64,000 nt of DNA from positions 2,790,001 to 2,854,000 of the forward strand of contig NC_085883.1 of assembly GCF_035222275.1 (NCBI RefSeq). The letters run 5' to 3'. Within the stretch, counting starts at the first letter, position 1. Every line of letters begins with the position of its first letter. The position numbers were made by a program, and so were the translations under genes. The notes under the pieces are model-generated. The model was given only the letters and a program-made list of their open reading frames with translations, made no database searches and was not told where the DNA came from. Positions 11,370 through 21,848 of the stretch are shown in pieces. Origin of the DNA: Podospora bellae-mahoneyi. Lineage: Eukaryota; Ascomycota; Sordariomycetes; Sordariales; Podosporaceae.

Positions 11370-13850
11370 ATGGGAATACCCAACATTTCCAAGATCAGGA
11401 TTAACAGTAAAGAGGTGGCTTGCGTCACCCACCTTCATGCAACTGGCCTGTATTCCAAGGTTCTTGCAATCACTGTAGGCCAGCCAGTCTTTCTGGCTTA
11501 CATGTCTTGCAACTCACCCCGCACCAGTCCAAAATCCCAACTCGCGGGACAGTACCTATCCAATCATAACCCGCTTTGAGATGTATGCCCCCTTCCCGCC
11601 TTCCGAAGAGTCACTCGATGATGACTAGGGGAGGGAGGCATACAACACCAGCATTCACATCATCCCCTCTCTCACTCACAAAACGACAATTCTTGGAGTC
11701 TGCGACTTTGACTTGTGACTAGAATTCAACATCCAGACGATGCAAATCCCATGACAGGCCTCCGAGATGATTTGCTATTGTGGGGAAGATGGCGTGAATG
11801 CCCGGTTAACTTGTTAAATGATGCCCACGCACCTTTGTGTTGGAAAATACACGGGGGTTTCTGAATGGCTGTCACGACTTAATAGGTACGTTGGTTTGAA
11901 GCCTGGAAAACTAATGGAGCTCGCGGACGAGGAAGACGAGCAAAAGGAGAAACCGACTTGCGCTAAAACTGCCTGGGAGGATCCGTTATCCAGATGTAAG
12001 ACCTGCGCAGTTGAAAGAGAGAAGCTGTTAAGGAATGAGTAATGAATAAGGAGGAATATAATGACTGGGTAACTACCTGTGAAGAGGCTTTGGGGACTTG
12101 GGTCAGACTTATATAGATTGGGTTTCTGTCTCCTGTTTCGGTTGGGGAAGGGGGTCCCCCGTATTCTCCGTTTTCGTCTTTGCATTTCGGTTCGATTCAC
12201 CACATCACGTTGCATTTTTTGGTCGTTTGCCTTGGCATCTATTCTCAGACCTGTCACCTAGCTTAGTTCAATAGAAGCGAAGCGAAGATGAGCCCTTCGG
12301 TCCTCAATTCAGAAGAGAATGTTTCATTGGCTTGTGATGCTCTGACTGCATGGGTGAGCGGCGTGATGGTGAGGCACAACGATTTCCAATCGGGGGATCC
12401 GCGGCGTGATTTAGGGGTTTGATCGTATGAGACCCAACGCTGTGGCTTGTTCAATTTGGGCTTGTAGTACCACGAGACTTTATCGGGCGTTGGGAGGGTT
12501 ATTTCCAGCTGTTGTTGGGATGGCATCTTGACCAGTGAGAGAGGAGATTTTGAGTAGGTCATTTGAGGAGGATCACAGGATTTGACCACTTGAAGGTGGA
12601 ATAAACTTGCTATGGTGTGTTGGGCCGTTCTTTGGCTTTGTGCCGTGGAGCTTGGGCCGCACCGCTGAGGATGCCCTAACTAAACCCTAACCCCTGCTTG
12701 TCTAAACCCGAGGAGCACAGCCTTCTTACGACACACCGAGATTGTTCGGTCTGTTTGGTTGCCCTAAATCGCATTGTCATGCGGCTAGGTCTGATAGGAT
12801 AATCACTTTATTTTGTGAAGCCGAGGTGCGAATGTCTTACAGTGCCGAAAGGTCCATACTGACAGGAATTTCTCCCGCCACAAAAGGGGAACCGAGGGGG
12901 CGGGTTAGGTTAGGTAATTTACTTGAGGCTGAACCTGAGATATTCTTGATGTGACTTTCGTGTTTATGAACTCATGCTGTGAGGGATTCGGTTGCATCCG
13001 ACTGTGCCCGGGAGCTGGGGAAAGAATGTTATCTCGGTGAGGTTTACAGTCCATCTGGAAGTTTGGCCCATTTCGATGAGTTCAATGGATCGAGGATACA
13101 AACGGGATAGAGATACATTGATAGATTGCAGTCTCCATTCTCGTGCCAAGTTCGGTTTGAACGGATGATCATTCAACGGTCTGGTGGGGTGGATCAGGGG
13201 GAGGGCATAATCGGGCGTACGCTAAGATGTTTCGGCCTGTGCCGGATGCTCTGTGCCATAAGGCTGCTCGTTCAGCGTGGAATGAAGGGTGGTAATTCGT
13301 CAATTCCTCGGTTTTGAGGTGGATATCTCGGTAATGTGACGTTTATAACATGAAAGCTGAGATCTATTGACGAGTGGGCCGCCGGCATGTATGCAGGGCT
13401 CGGTTGTACGGGGTGAGATATGGACCTAGGGAGATGAAAAGGGGGTTTGAGAGAGATCATAGCCGTGGTTGATTTCGTGCGATAGGGACGGGGGGATTGG
13501 TGGCTCATGGTGGAGGTTTCTTTGGCTTCGATGCTAGTGATTCTGAGGGCACTTTGCATGGTTCAAGAGCACCTAATTTGAAGCAAAAGAAAGCAAATAA
13601 TACATGTATACCAGAAACGAAGCGCAAGACTGGCTACAAACTGAGAAGAGCAACCAAGGAAACAGTACATAGAGCTGTAGCATTAAAGAAAGCCTATGAC
13701 CCTGCGACAATATCCCCGTAGTCCAACTGCGTTGAAGCCGCCGAATCATAGCATCACCTCACGTGTGCCAAAACGTCAGGGTGAGGTGATGCACTTGTAA
13801 TGATCTGTATTATTCGGTATATAGGTCAAGTGACTTAGGAGGGCGTGGTT
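11370..13850. other. Intergenic, short uncertain open frames
   Basis: Nothing is firmly supported. Three weak coding signals are noted: 11818-12042 (+, 74 codons, charged), 12263-12589 (-, containing SWYYKPKLNKPQRWVSYDQ) and 13000-13560 (-, several short frames). A telomere-like motif lies at 12673-12694. The 13.0-13.5 kb part may be a decayed orphan gene. Confidence 0.3.
12673..12694. promoter_or_regulatory. Telobox-like CCCTAA motifs
   Basis: Two CCCTAA units occur as GCCCTAACTAAACCCTAACC. In fungi such short interstitial telomere-type motifs can bind Tbf1/Teb1-type Myb factors in promoters. Here no adjacent conserved gene start is visible, so the role is an inference. Confidence 0.3.
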
Positions 13851-14807
13851 TTATGGCCCCAAAGCTCCAGTGGATGAACCACTCTGTGAGAACTGGCTCG
13901 CTGTCTTGATCACGCCAATGAGCCCACTGACATCTCCGGTGCGCATATACAGGGCTTCTGCCTGTTTTCTTTGCTGTTGGAAGGCCTCGCTTTGGAATTG
14001 CTGTTGGATCTGGCAGTCCATCCAGGCACCATTGATATCGGCTAGGCTGGAAGAGTTCTGCCTAGATGGCGCGGGGGTGTAGATGCTGGGGGCTGTAGCC
14101 TCAGAGAATGCGCTCCCAGTTGAAGCTGGGTCTGAGCAGTTGGATAGCTGGTCATCTTCTGGGTCCGGGGATACTGTCCGAGAGGTGTCTGGAAGTTCTG
14201 GGGGAGAAAGAGCTCTGGCCCATCGATTTGGCCCTTGCCGGCATGTGTTTTGCAAGCCGCTGAGGTTTCCAAGTTGGGGTCCGGTATTCAAGGAGGGTTT
14301 CCGTGAGGTCAGAGAAGTAATCCATGCTGGATCCCGTAGATAATCCGGAATAGGCATTCTCTCCTGTTCACCTCGAAAGACTGACGTTCTGGCAACGTTC
14401 TCAAACCATTGTGTCCCGCCAGCGAATGCGATCATGGGAGATGATCCTGCGATGACAAGGTGCCTCGTTGTGAATTTGGGATTTGGAGTTTCGTATCTCC
14501 AGTCAACATGAACAATGTGTCTCTTAATCTTTACCAAGGCGTCGAGTTCGTCGAGGCCGATTTCGAGGAGTTTGGATGCCAGAGCAGTAGAGATAGTGTG
14601 CGGTCCTCCTAGGTCGATAGATATAGGAGACACGAAGTGCTCTAACGATCCGGAAGCTAGGCCACCATGTGAATGTTCGTGAAGCCCAGTAATGCAGATT
14701 GAGTCCTGTTAAGGTCGCATTGTTAGCATGCCAAAGAGCCTGCGAATATCTCAGGAAGAACCACATACAAAAGTATCCGCTTCACCGGTTGAAGACGTTT
14801 GCGCCAT
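13851..14807 (-). CDS. Retropepsin-like fold protein with TGD helix
   Basis: Two exons, 14807-14769 (13 codons, MAQTSSTGEADTF) and 14705-13851, joined in phase 0 across a 63-nt intron with GTATGT donor and TTAACAG acceptor, give about 297 residues. Residues about 33-130 carry the degenerate retropepsin pattern: HFVSPISIDLGGPHTISTAL, with D-L-G at the place of the catalytic D-T/S-G (the closest to an active site in the array), then the LVKIKRHIVHVDWRYE segment, then MIAFAGGTQWFENV for the C-lobe strand. A disordered Ser/Pro-rich linker of about 100 residues follows. The C-terminus has a helix with FQQQRKQAEALYMRTGD and SGLIGVI, shared with the proteins at 6991-7641 and 18531-19361. Whether D-L-G allows activity is doubtful. 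The splice model is strong because both exons stay in frame and the domain becomes complete. Confidence 0.65.
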
Positions 14808-16548
14808 AGTTATTGATGCTTCAAAGATGCTAAACAGAAGGCTGATGATCGGGAAACTCCCGGAGAGGGGAACTATTGATCTTAAGAGAGAGAAAACTGC
14901 TGCGTCCAAGAAGGCGAAAAAACTTGTAGTTGCAACCCTCGGCTTTAGCCCTCAGCCTTCCGACATGAGTTATTCTCAGTCAAATTGGCACGGGGCAAGG
15001 CTCCAAGTCCTTGCCGTGTGGGTACGTAGCATGGCAGCTCAGTTTCAAGGCCATTATTCCTCCGCGGCAATGCGACACCATATGTCTCGTATAATCAGAA
15101 CGGCAAGCGCGATACAAGTACCACCTACATTCTAAAAGGGGAATTGTAAATTGGTGGTGGCTGCATGAGGGTCAAACAATCTGCAACCAATCATGGAACA
15201 CTTCGGACACATCCCTGCCAAACAGGGTGTGGGACTGAAAGGCATCGAACTGCTCACATGGCAAGGTACCTAGTTAAATGCCCGCCCAGGGCGTCCATTG
15301 TGCTTAACCTCATCGATGACAGGAGCAATACATTGCCAGATATCAGTCACTAGAACCGTAGACATGCTACTTACGCCCAAGATGCTTGTTGCAACAGCTT
15401 ACGTAGAATACTCTGGCGGTCTCATGCGGCTTGGGTCGGTTTGCAAAGGGACGACTCTCTCTTCTCTTGGCTGGTGTCGCCCGTCAGTTTTCCAATTACC
15501 CAAAACTCCAAAATCAACCCTGGTGGTGGGAGCTGAATGCAGGTCCCACCAACCACCATAAACCTCGGCCAGAACACCATGTTTGTGGGCTTCCTACTGG
15601 TCCCTGAAGCTTTGGAAAATGCTCTCAACGAGCTAGCTTTGTCGTGTCTGGCCGGTGAAATCCGCTTCTTCGTTCCCATCAGTCTGCCTGATAAAAACCC
15701 CCGGTATTGACTGCAAGTGCCCCGCGGCCCATATCATTCTATCAGCATTAAACACCCGACGCCTCCTTTTTCATCTCGTCCCATCAAAGGGAGCCAAATA
15801 ACCCCGCCAAAAACTCTCGGCTTATCAGACCCAGAGCTCTCTCCGCTTATTTGCTCACCGAGCCTTCTGGTCACCTCTTGTCGACGACAACTTGCCCTGA
15901 CGAGACCATCTCCACATTTGCTTAAGCAAGAAGTGTCTTTGACAGAATCAACAAGAGGACTCTTTTGTCTGCTTTCCAGCTCCGCGTTTGTCAGTTTGGA
16001 TCTTGTCCTGAAGAATTCCAGAAGCTGCCGTCCAACGCAACGAGCCGCAATCTTGCGTGTGCCCGAAAGTGCATACCCGGCAAGTCCATCGACGAAAAGC
16101 GCAGCTGCTCGATCTCATCTAGCCCACCTGCGCCATTCTATACCAGTTCAAGCATCTCGAGTTGGCTGGGAGTTTGGTATCGAGAGCGGCGGGGTTAGGC
16201 AGAGGAAGTGTCGTGTGCGGGAGCAGCGGGACTGTCTAGAAGGGAAAATCACAAAGTTAGCAACAACATGACATCTCCAAGACTTCTCCGGATACTAATG
16301 CATATGCCTTGATAGACACTCCCATCCTGATCAGCGGCCCTGTTAGGCGTCACGGTGCGACTCCACCGACAACACTTTTCGCACACGGCCCAAATCCAGG
16401 CCCCAGAGACGCCTCAAGCTGCAGCCACAGCTTGCTAGCTTTCCACCCGGAGAAGGTCATTTACCCTACCACAAACCAAATCTGCAGAACCGCTGCTCGG
16501 GCTGCTCGACATCCGTAAAACCAAACCTCGGGATAAAGCCCAGCAACA
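14808..16548. other. Intergenic between divergent orphan genes
   Basis: Probable shared upstream region of the genes at 13851-14807 (minus) and 16549-17344 (plus). A 184-codon plus-strand open frame at 15717-16271 has no recognisable motif and a composition expected of a CT-rich leader, so I do not call it. Confidence 0.35.
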
Positions 16549-17344
16549 ATGCAGCCTCGCGATCCCCCCTGGGCTCGCCGACGGAGAGTTCGCCACTTTC
16601 CAAATAATTTTCTCGTCCCGGGCGAGTTCATGACAGAAATTGGGTTGATCACAGAGACCCCGAATTATGACGTTGTCAGACTACCGGGGTGTCTCATCAG
16701 CCCCAGGTTCCGAAACTCCTATATGCTGGACGACACCGCCCACATTCTGGGCGGTCAGCCAGGCGAGTATCCGTCGCGCGAGATGACCGCGGACGAAACC
16801 CGCATAACTACGTTTATATCCCCGCTAGGGCCCATGTCCAGCAGCCGGACTGTTGTCGCCGTGTTTGAGATCCAGCAACTTTCGTTGAGGTTTGAGCTCA
16901 TGAGGTTCCCTGTCGTGAGTAGCAACCTGGGTCGAGAGCTGGGGATCAGTGTGATCCTGGGACTGCCGTTTATCCAGTGGTACCAGGCTCGGATAGCTAT
17001 GCTTCCCCAACCGCGGCTCGCGTTAGCTGCTGATACTGATGCACAGTATGCTCAAGGCCAGGGTGACCAGGAGCTGCCTAACAGCGGCGGTGGCGGTCAA
17101 GAGTGTGGCAATCGCAGTAATGTCGATGAGTGGATCCAGAGGCAGCAAATCCAGCAGATGCCCGTCGTCGTCGCCGCTGATGAGAGCGTGGGTAGCATGG
17201 AAGGCGCCATGAATGACCCAGAACTGAATACATGGTGTGTAGTCAAAACAAGCTTTTGAAGGAGGTTCATGCAACGCTAACGTCGTGTCGATTGGTAGGG
17301 ATATCCTTGTGGCCCCGGCAGAGATGGGTGCCCACATCAGCTGA
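16549..17344 (+). CDS. Retropepsin-like fold protein without catalytic DTG
   Basis: Two exons, 16549-17234 and 17299-17344, join in frame (TG|G restores Trp) across a 64-nt intron with GTGTGT donor and TAG acceptor; the last exon encodes only WDILVAPAEMGAHIS. Total about 243 residues. After a basic start (WARRRRVRHFPNNF), residues about 35-150 follow the degenerate retropepsin pattern: YDVVRLPGCLISPRFRNSYM, a middle part with VVAVFEIQQLSLRFELMRF, and SVILGLPFIQWYQARI, the clearest ILG strand in the array. The active-site triplet is missing (LPG). The C-terminal part is Gln/Gly-rich and then acidic. No neighbour suggests a pathway. Confidence 0.65.
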
Positions 17345-18530
17345 CCGCTGCTGTGGTTCATAACTTCATTTGTGGACGGCGACTCGGCGAGGACAGCCAG
17401 TGAGCGTGAAGCAGCCAGGGTAATGGAGTGAAGACATTGGCTACCAGGTCAGACTGATGCAAGAACTGCACAGGAGTAACCGGTGAGATGTCGGTTGGTT
17501 GTCTGACACCTGGTTGGCCCATCATCGAACCCCGTTTTCATTTGGAAATATTATCTCATGATTCGTGTCTGACCGGCAGTTACCAGCTGGCTGGGTTCGT
17601 GTTTCATCGTGTGTGTGGGCCCAGGCCCGGGAGAACTGCGGATAGACGGATGTCAGGGATGGGCTAGTGTTTGCTTATTTCGACGTCGCAGATCCACATC
17701 ATGTCATGTTTGCATTAGTTGGACATGGACACTTGGTGGCTGCTTGAAGAACGTCAGTTTCAGGGTTGGTCGTGAGGAAAAGGCTTTTTGAGTGGGTGGG
17801 GTGTGGATTTGGCATGTTCTGGAAGCTGTGGGAAGGGGCGGGAAGGGGCAGGAGGATTGTGATGATCTTTATAACCAAATCTCCTTGCAGTTTTTGTGCT
17901 AAACTAGCACCCACCCAGGGTTCGCTTGGAAAGCTCTTTGGCTCTCCAATAGGGCCGCTCTGGACATACGTTACGTTGTTCGATTTTATTCAAGTAGCCT
18001 AGATCCCAGACTGACAGTCTAGACACTCAATCATAGGCTTATAAAGTATCACAATCTTGAAGCTCTGTGTAAGTAGTCGCCAGAGAGCAGGGGTAGTCAG
18101 GGTTAGGGCTTAGCACCTATAATCTACCTATACACAGAACCACTCGGGGCCGACAACTATGTTAGGTTCTGTGGGTTACAGTATCGAGGCCCTATTCCCA
18201 CAATACTAAGTATATGGTATGTTCAGGGGCTTCTACCTCACACCTTCTAGTACATGGACTGCTGATGGCGTGTAACGCAATGTGCAGAGGAAGTAAAAAT
18301 ATGCTCGGGATTCATGATATTCTAACAGTGACCTATAACCATCCCCAAGTAAAAGGAAATGTGAGAAAGTCTAAAAAAACATCATACATACTCGACAGGA
18401 CATGAATCATTTGTCTACCAACCCCCGAAACACCGCATCAGAAACATTATAACTCAAGTGAAACCGGTGCTATCACTCAGAACAAACACTGTTGTCCGAC
18501 GGTGAAATAGACCGAGAGTCCATACATATG
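17345..18530. other. Intergenic between convergent orphan genes
   Basis: Convergent 3' flanks of the genes at 16549-17344 and 18531-19361. No coding signal. A TTAGGG-type motif (GGGTTAGGGCT) lies at 18100-18110. Confidence 0.4.
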
Positions 18531-19361
18531 TCATTTATGGCAGGTACTCAAGCTGCTCTTCCCGGACATAATGTATTGTTGCACCTGCATAACCCGAAGA
18601 AGACAGTTCACCTCACCCGTCGCCTTACTATGCTGCTCAGCACGCCGTCGAAGTTCGCTTAGGAAGGTCGGGCACGGTTGTTGTGTGTAGTCGAGCTGTC
18701 TTCTCCGTCTTCTTTTGCTTATGCCGCAGTATTGATTCGGGGAAATTTTACCTGCTCCTGTCAAAAGAGGCGGAGAAAGATAGGATGTCTTCAGCTGAGC
18801 TCGAGAGTCTTGCTGGGATTTGCGTAACCTTTGGTGGTTACTCGCTATCTTTTGAAGTCTGTCTAACCGTTCGGCAAAGACGATGGTATAGTTCTGTGCA
18901 TCGACCGTAGATGTGGTGTCGGTGATCTTATGGCGTGTGGTGATCACGGGATATGAACCCTCAGTGCTGGCGGTAAGACGCCACTGTAAAGTGACGTTGC
19001 TGGCTTTTGCAGGAAGGTGATCTGAAAGTATAGAACGTAACAGCGTGATTGGGATCTCGTTCTGTTGGTTGGAGGTTCCACTGGTGTAAAGAAAGCTACA
19101 AGGCTTGTCAAATTGTTGACATGCTGCTGGAATTCCCGGAACTGTCACAGAATGAAGATATATCCTCGACAACTGCCCCAATGTTAGCTTGAGATCTCTC
19201 GTTACTGCGGACCGGTGGCAACTTGCTCTGTCTTGGGGTTCCTCTACCTTGATTGTCACAGCCTGTTGATCGGAAGACATTGTTGAAGAATTAGGTGGGA
19301 AGGCAAGGGTGGGAGCTGCCGTTGAAAGTCTTGTATGCCGTGAAAGTATCATTCTAGACAT
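18531..19361 (-). CDS. Degenerate retropepsin-like protein with TGE helix
   Basis: An intronless open frame of 276 residues from the ATG at 19361; a second Met at residue 28 (MSSDQQAV) would also be plausible. Residues about 85-175 fit the family pattern loosely: CSFLYTSGTSNQQNEIPITL (T-S-G at the turn, lacking the catalytic Asp) and NYTIVFAERLDRLQKI as C-lobe strand and helix. A very basic patch, KRRRRRQLDY, follows and could direct nuclear import. The C-terminus contains FLSELRRRAEQHSKATGE and NCLLRVM, matching the TGD helix of the proteins at 6991-7641 and 13851-14807. The N-lobe match is weaker than in its neighbours; family membership rests mainly on the shared C-terminal helix and the location. 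It lies just downstream of, and on the same strand as, the copy at 19485-20030. Confidence 0.5.
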   Translation of the reverse strand: MSRMILSRHTRLSTAAPTLAFPPNSSTMSSDQQAVTIKVEEPQDRASCHRSAVTRDLKLTLGQLSRIYLHSVTVPGIPAACQQFDKPCSFLYTSGTSNQQNEIPITLLRSILSDHLPAKASNVTLQWRLTASTEGSYPVITTRHKITDTTSTVDAQNYTIVFAERLDRLQKIASNHQRLRKSQQDSRAQLKTSYLSPPLLTGAGKISPNQYCGISKRRRRRQLDYTQQPCPTFLSELRRRAEQHSKATGEVNCLLRVMQVQQYIMSGKSSLSTCHK

Positions 19362-19484
19362 CGTTATATACGTCTGGGTTCAGCACCAGAAATAGAGTAA
19401 AAGCTCACCGAGAAGGATGCATCAAAAAGGCGTACACTCATGATCTCACGGGACGAGTCGTGGCTAGAAACTGGTCGACCATTA

Positions 19485-20030
19485 TCAGAGCCCATTTCTG
19501 ATCCATATTCCAAGCCAACTGATTCCATCCTCGTAGAGCCTCAATGTGCCTGAGTGGTTCGGTTTAGCAAATGTGCTATCAACATGCTTGCAAGAGGCTA
19601 CAATGAGGTATGTTGGCTCAGATCCTCGCCACAGCACATGCATCGGGCACTGGATGAGAATCATGTTATCAAACAGTGAAGATTGAAATGCCAAAAGGAA
19701 GCTGAACTCATCCCCAATCGATAACAGATTGCTCCAACCGGTAACACATTGATCTTGCCCAAAAGGGGGTTGCATAAACGCCTATTTATTACATCAGTAC
19801 TTTTCAGCTCCGTCGCTGTCCAATCATGAAGGCTGAAATTTGGTGAAATAAGCGCCTGCCATCCTCTCGCAGGGTCAATTTGGAAGTTCATAACCGCAGC
19901 ACCTGCCCCGTTCACACCGAAGGTAGGTCGCGCACTTCTCTCTCTCTTTGCAGCCCTGCAGGCCTGAATCTGTTTTAAGGCACGATTGAATGACCAGTTC
20001 CTTCGAATGTCCGCAGTTCTCGTCCCGAAC
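19485..20030 (-). pseudogene. Diverged paralogue of the 21.1-kb retropepsin-like gene, probably decayed
   Basis: The minus strand encodes the same protein type as the gene at 21075-21848. SFNRALKQIQACRAAKRERS parallels AFNTALRRVNATVLRVNQRR; GWQALISPNFSLHDWTATEL also resembles WFVALVSPGQHSIMDYDFAK of the 3.2-kb gene; LPVGAICYRLGMSSASFWHF parallels KPVGWVDLYVQQPTSPFDWK; and PTYLIVASCKHVDS parallels FDLIIGEASCAQLL. The reading frame is not continuous through the region and no in-frame ATG lies near the 5' end, so this is either a decayed copy or a gene with introns I could not place. It is head-to-head with its paralogue, about 1 kb apart, suggesting an inverted local duplication. Confidence 0.5.
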
Positions 20031-21074
20031 TAGCCCGACACTCACAAACACCGACCTACCATACTCCGACAATTCCAATCCCGTCTTTCTGGCCTTGGCA
20101 GGTTCGCCTCCCCTCACACCGACTGCGCTTTCGAGTAACCCCGCACATGAGTCCGGTGCCAGCTACCGTCACGATCATGCTCCTCGATGCGATGCGGTTC
20201 ATACCACGACTGGAAGTCTCACTCGCGGTCCATCGAAGTGGATGAAATCGACAATACATATTGAGGGGCTGGCTCATGTACATTTCCATCAAGCGGGCTG
20301 TGTCTGGCTTGGTCATGATGGTTGTGGAGATGGAATTCCCTGTTGTAACTTGCTGCGATTTAGGGTACAGGTTGCTGATTGGAGACCTGGAGCTTCCTGG
20401 GCTGTAAACAGCGCCCATTTTACACAGGGCCTTTGCTCATGAATACACCGAGTGCAGGATTCAGCCTACCCTTCATAAATATTTTTCCATTATTGATTAC
20501 ATCTGAGGTGAAGTCGCCTCGATTTCCCTTTTATATGCTGTGGGACATGGACTGAAGGGTGTGGGTAGGTTGGCTTTTGAGTCTGGAAGGTACCTCGGAT
20601 TCAATCTTGACATTGGTTCACTAGATGCGCTGTTCCCCTTGGCAATGCCATTTGCTTGTTTGGGACTTGGACTCTCTTGGTAATTACATCCCACTTAAAC
20701 ACTTATCCTACTCTTTTTGAACGGCCGTTATGATTGGAAGGCTTCCATGATATTGTACATTAGGCCGTTCCCCTCCCGATATTTCTATCAGACTGCCTCT
20801 CCCCCCCAGCCACGATCACTCTGTGCCCCCTCAACTAAGACTCTGGAGTTAAAAGAAAGAGACCGACCCACAGAAAAGACCTCGGATAGAAGCACACGAA
20901 CTTGTGCTATTTCTTTCTCTATAGCCCGCACCGTTGCTTTGGGCGGTTCGGCCATAGTCGAAGGGGTTCTACTTTGGCACGGGTAATTCTCCCCTCAACA
21001 AACACTCAGATATTTACTGATGGATGTCCAGAAAGAACTAAGTCCTGTCATCCTTGAGGAGCATCAACGACATC
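20031..21074. other. Intergenic between the head-to-head paralogues
   Basis: Probable common upstream region of the copies at 19485-20030 and 21075-21848. A minus-strand open frame at 20056-20418 might contain a 5' exon of the former, but I see no decisive splice pair. Confidence 0.3.
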
Positions 21075-21848
21075 ATGAGCGACGTACAACCTGCATTCAA
21101 CACCGCCCTCCGCCGGGTCAACGCCACAGTGCTTCGTGTGAATCAACGCCGAGAATGCATCATGGGTGCTAAAGTTCTTCCTAATCATGAGGGTACAGTG
21201 GGCGTCACCTTGCAAACGTGGTATTCAGAACACCATCGAGTCAACTACATCTCTAAGGACATGCTAGTGGCTCTCGGATGGAACTATTACACTCCGGACC
21301 TTGGCAGAACTCTGAACCCACGGGGAGGTGTCTTCAAACCTGTTGGATGGGTCGATCTTTACGTGCAACAGCCAACTTCCCCGTTCGATTGGAAATTTGT
21401 TCAATTCCATGTCCTTGACGAACCCCTTGGGATTGAAGTGTTCGACACCCTCGGCCAGCCCCGGAGATTTGATCTCATTATCGGCGAGGCCAGCTGCGCT
21501 CAGCTCTTGGGTAACGCTTTCGACTACCAGCAGTACAACTTCGACCCCGAGGGTTTTGAACAGCAAAGGCAATACGACTATGCTCTTTGGGAGCAGCAGC
21601 AGCTTGAGATATTGAACAGGGAGCAACAAGATTACGGTCGCTGTGATTGGAACTGGTATGTTTCGTTGGTTTTGCCCCTCTATCATTCATTCCACACTGA
21701 CATCAATCTCTTCCAGATTTTCTCTCTAAATCAGCGGGGGCATCCACAGGCGCTCTTTTGGCTTCGGGATTTCATCAAGTCAGTGCTTTTTACGACGCGG
21801 GGGATATATAAGGAGATTGATTTTAGGGCGGACTTCTGCGTGTTCTGA
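21075..21848 (+). CDS. Retropepsin-like fold protein, 3' end ambiguous
   Basis: From the first in-frame ATG (21075) the frame runs 257 codons without a break to 21848. The N-terminal 30 residues form a basic helix (NTALRRVNATVLRVNQRRE). Then come TVGVTLQTWYSEHHRVNYIS with KDMLVALGW, KPVGWVDLYVQQPTSPFDWK with FVQFHVLD, and FDLIIGEASCAQLL, which match strand-turn-helix, inner strands and the ILG strand of a retropepsin fold; no D-T/S-G is present. A Gln/Tyr-rich helix (FEQQRQYDYALWEQQQLEIL) follows. A very good intron (GTATGT at 21656, CTGAC branch, CCAG at 21716) would create TGA exactly at the junction and shorten the protein to 193 residues ending CDWN. The paralogue at 19485-20030 supports the domain region as coding. 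Confidence 0.6.
   Translation: MSDVQPAFNTALRRVNATVLRVNQRRECIMGAKVLPNHEGTVGVTLQTWYSEHHRVNYISKDMLVALGWNYYTPDLGRTLNPRGGVFKPVGWVDLYVQQPTSPFDWKFVQFHVLDEPLGIEVFDTLGQPRRFDLIIGEASCAQLLGNAFDYQQYNFDPEGFEQQRQYDYALWEQQQLEILNREQQDYGRCDWNWYVSLVLPLYHSFHTDINLFQIFSLNQRGHPQALFWLRDFIKSVLFTTRGIYKEIDFRADFCVF

Noticed and set aside
15717-16271. 184-codon plus-strand frame before the 16.5-kb gene
   Set aside because: Composition is that of a CT-rich leader; no domain, and the downstream ATG at 16549 starts a family-like protein.
3183-21848. Reading the retropepsin-like genes as a retrotransposon remnant
   Set aside because: No reverse transcriptase, RNase H, integrase, nucleocapsid zinc knuckle or terminal repeats were seen; genes have their own introns and lie on both strands.
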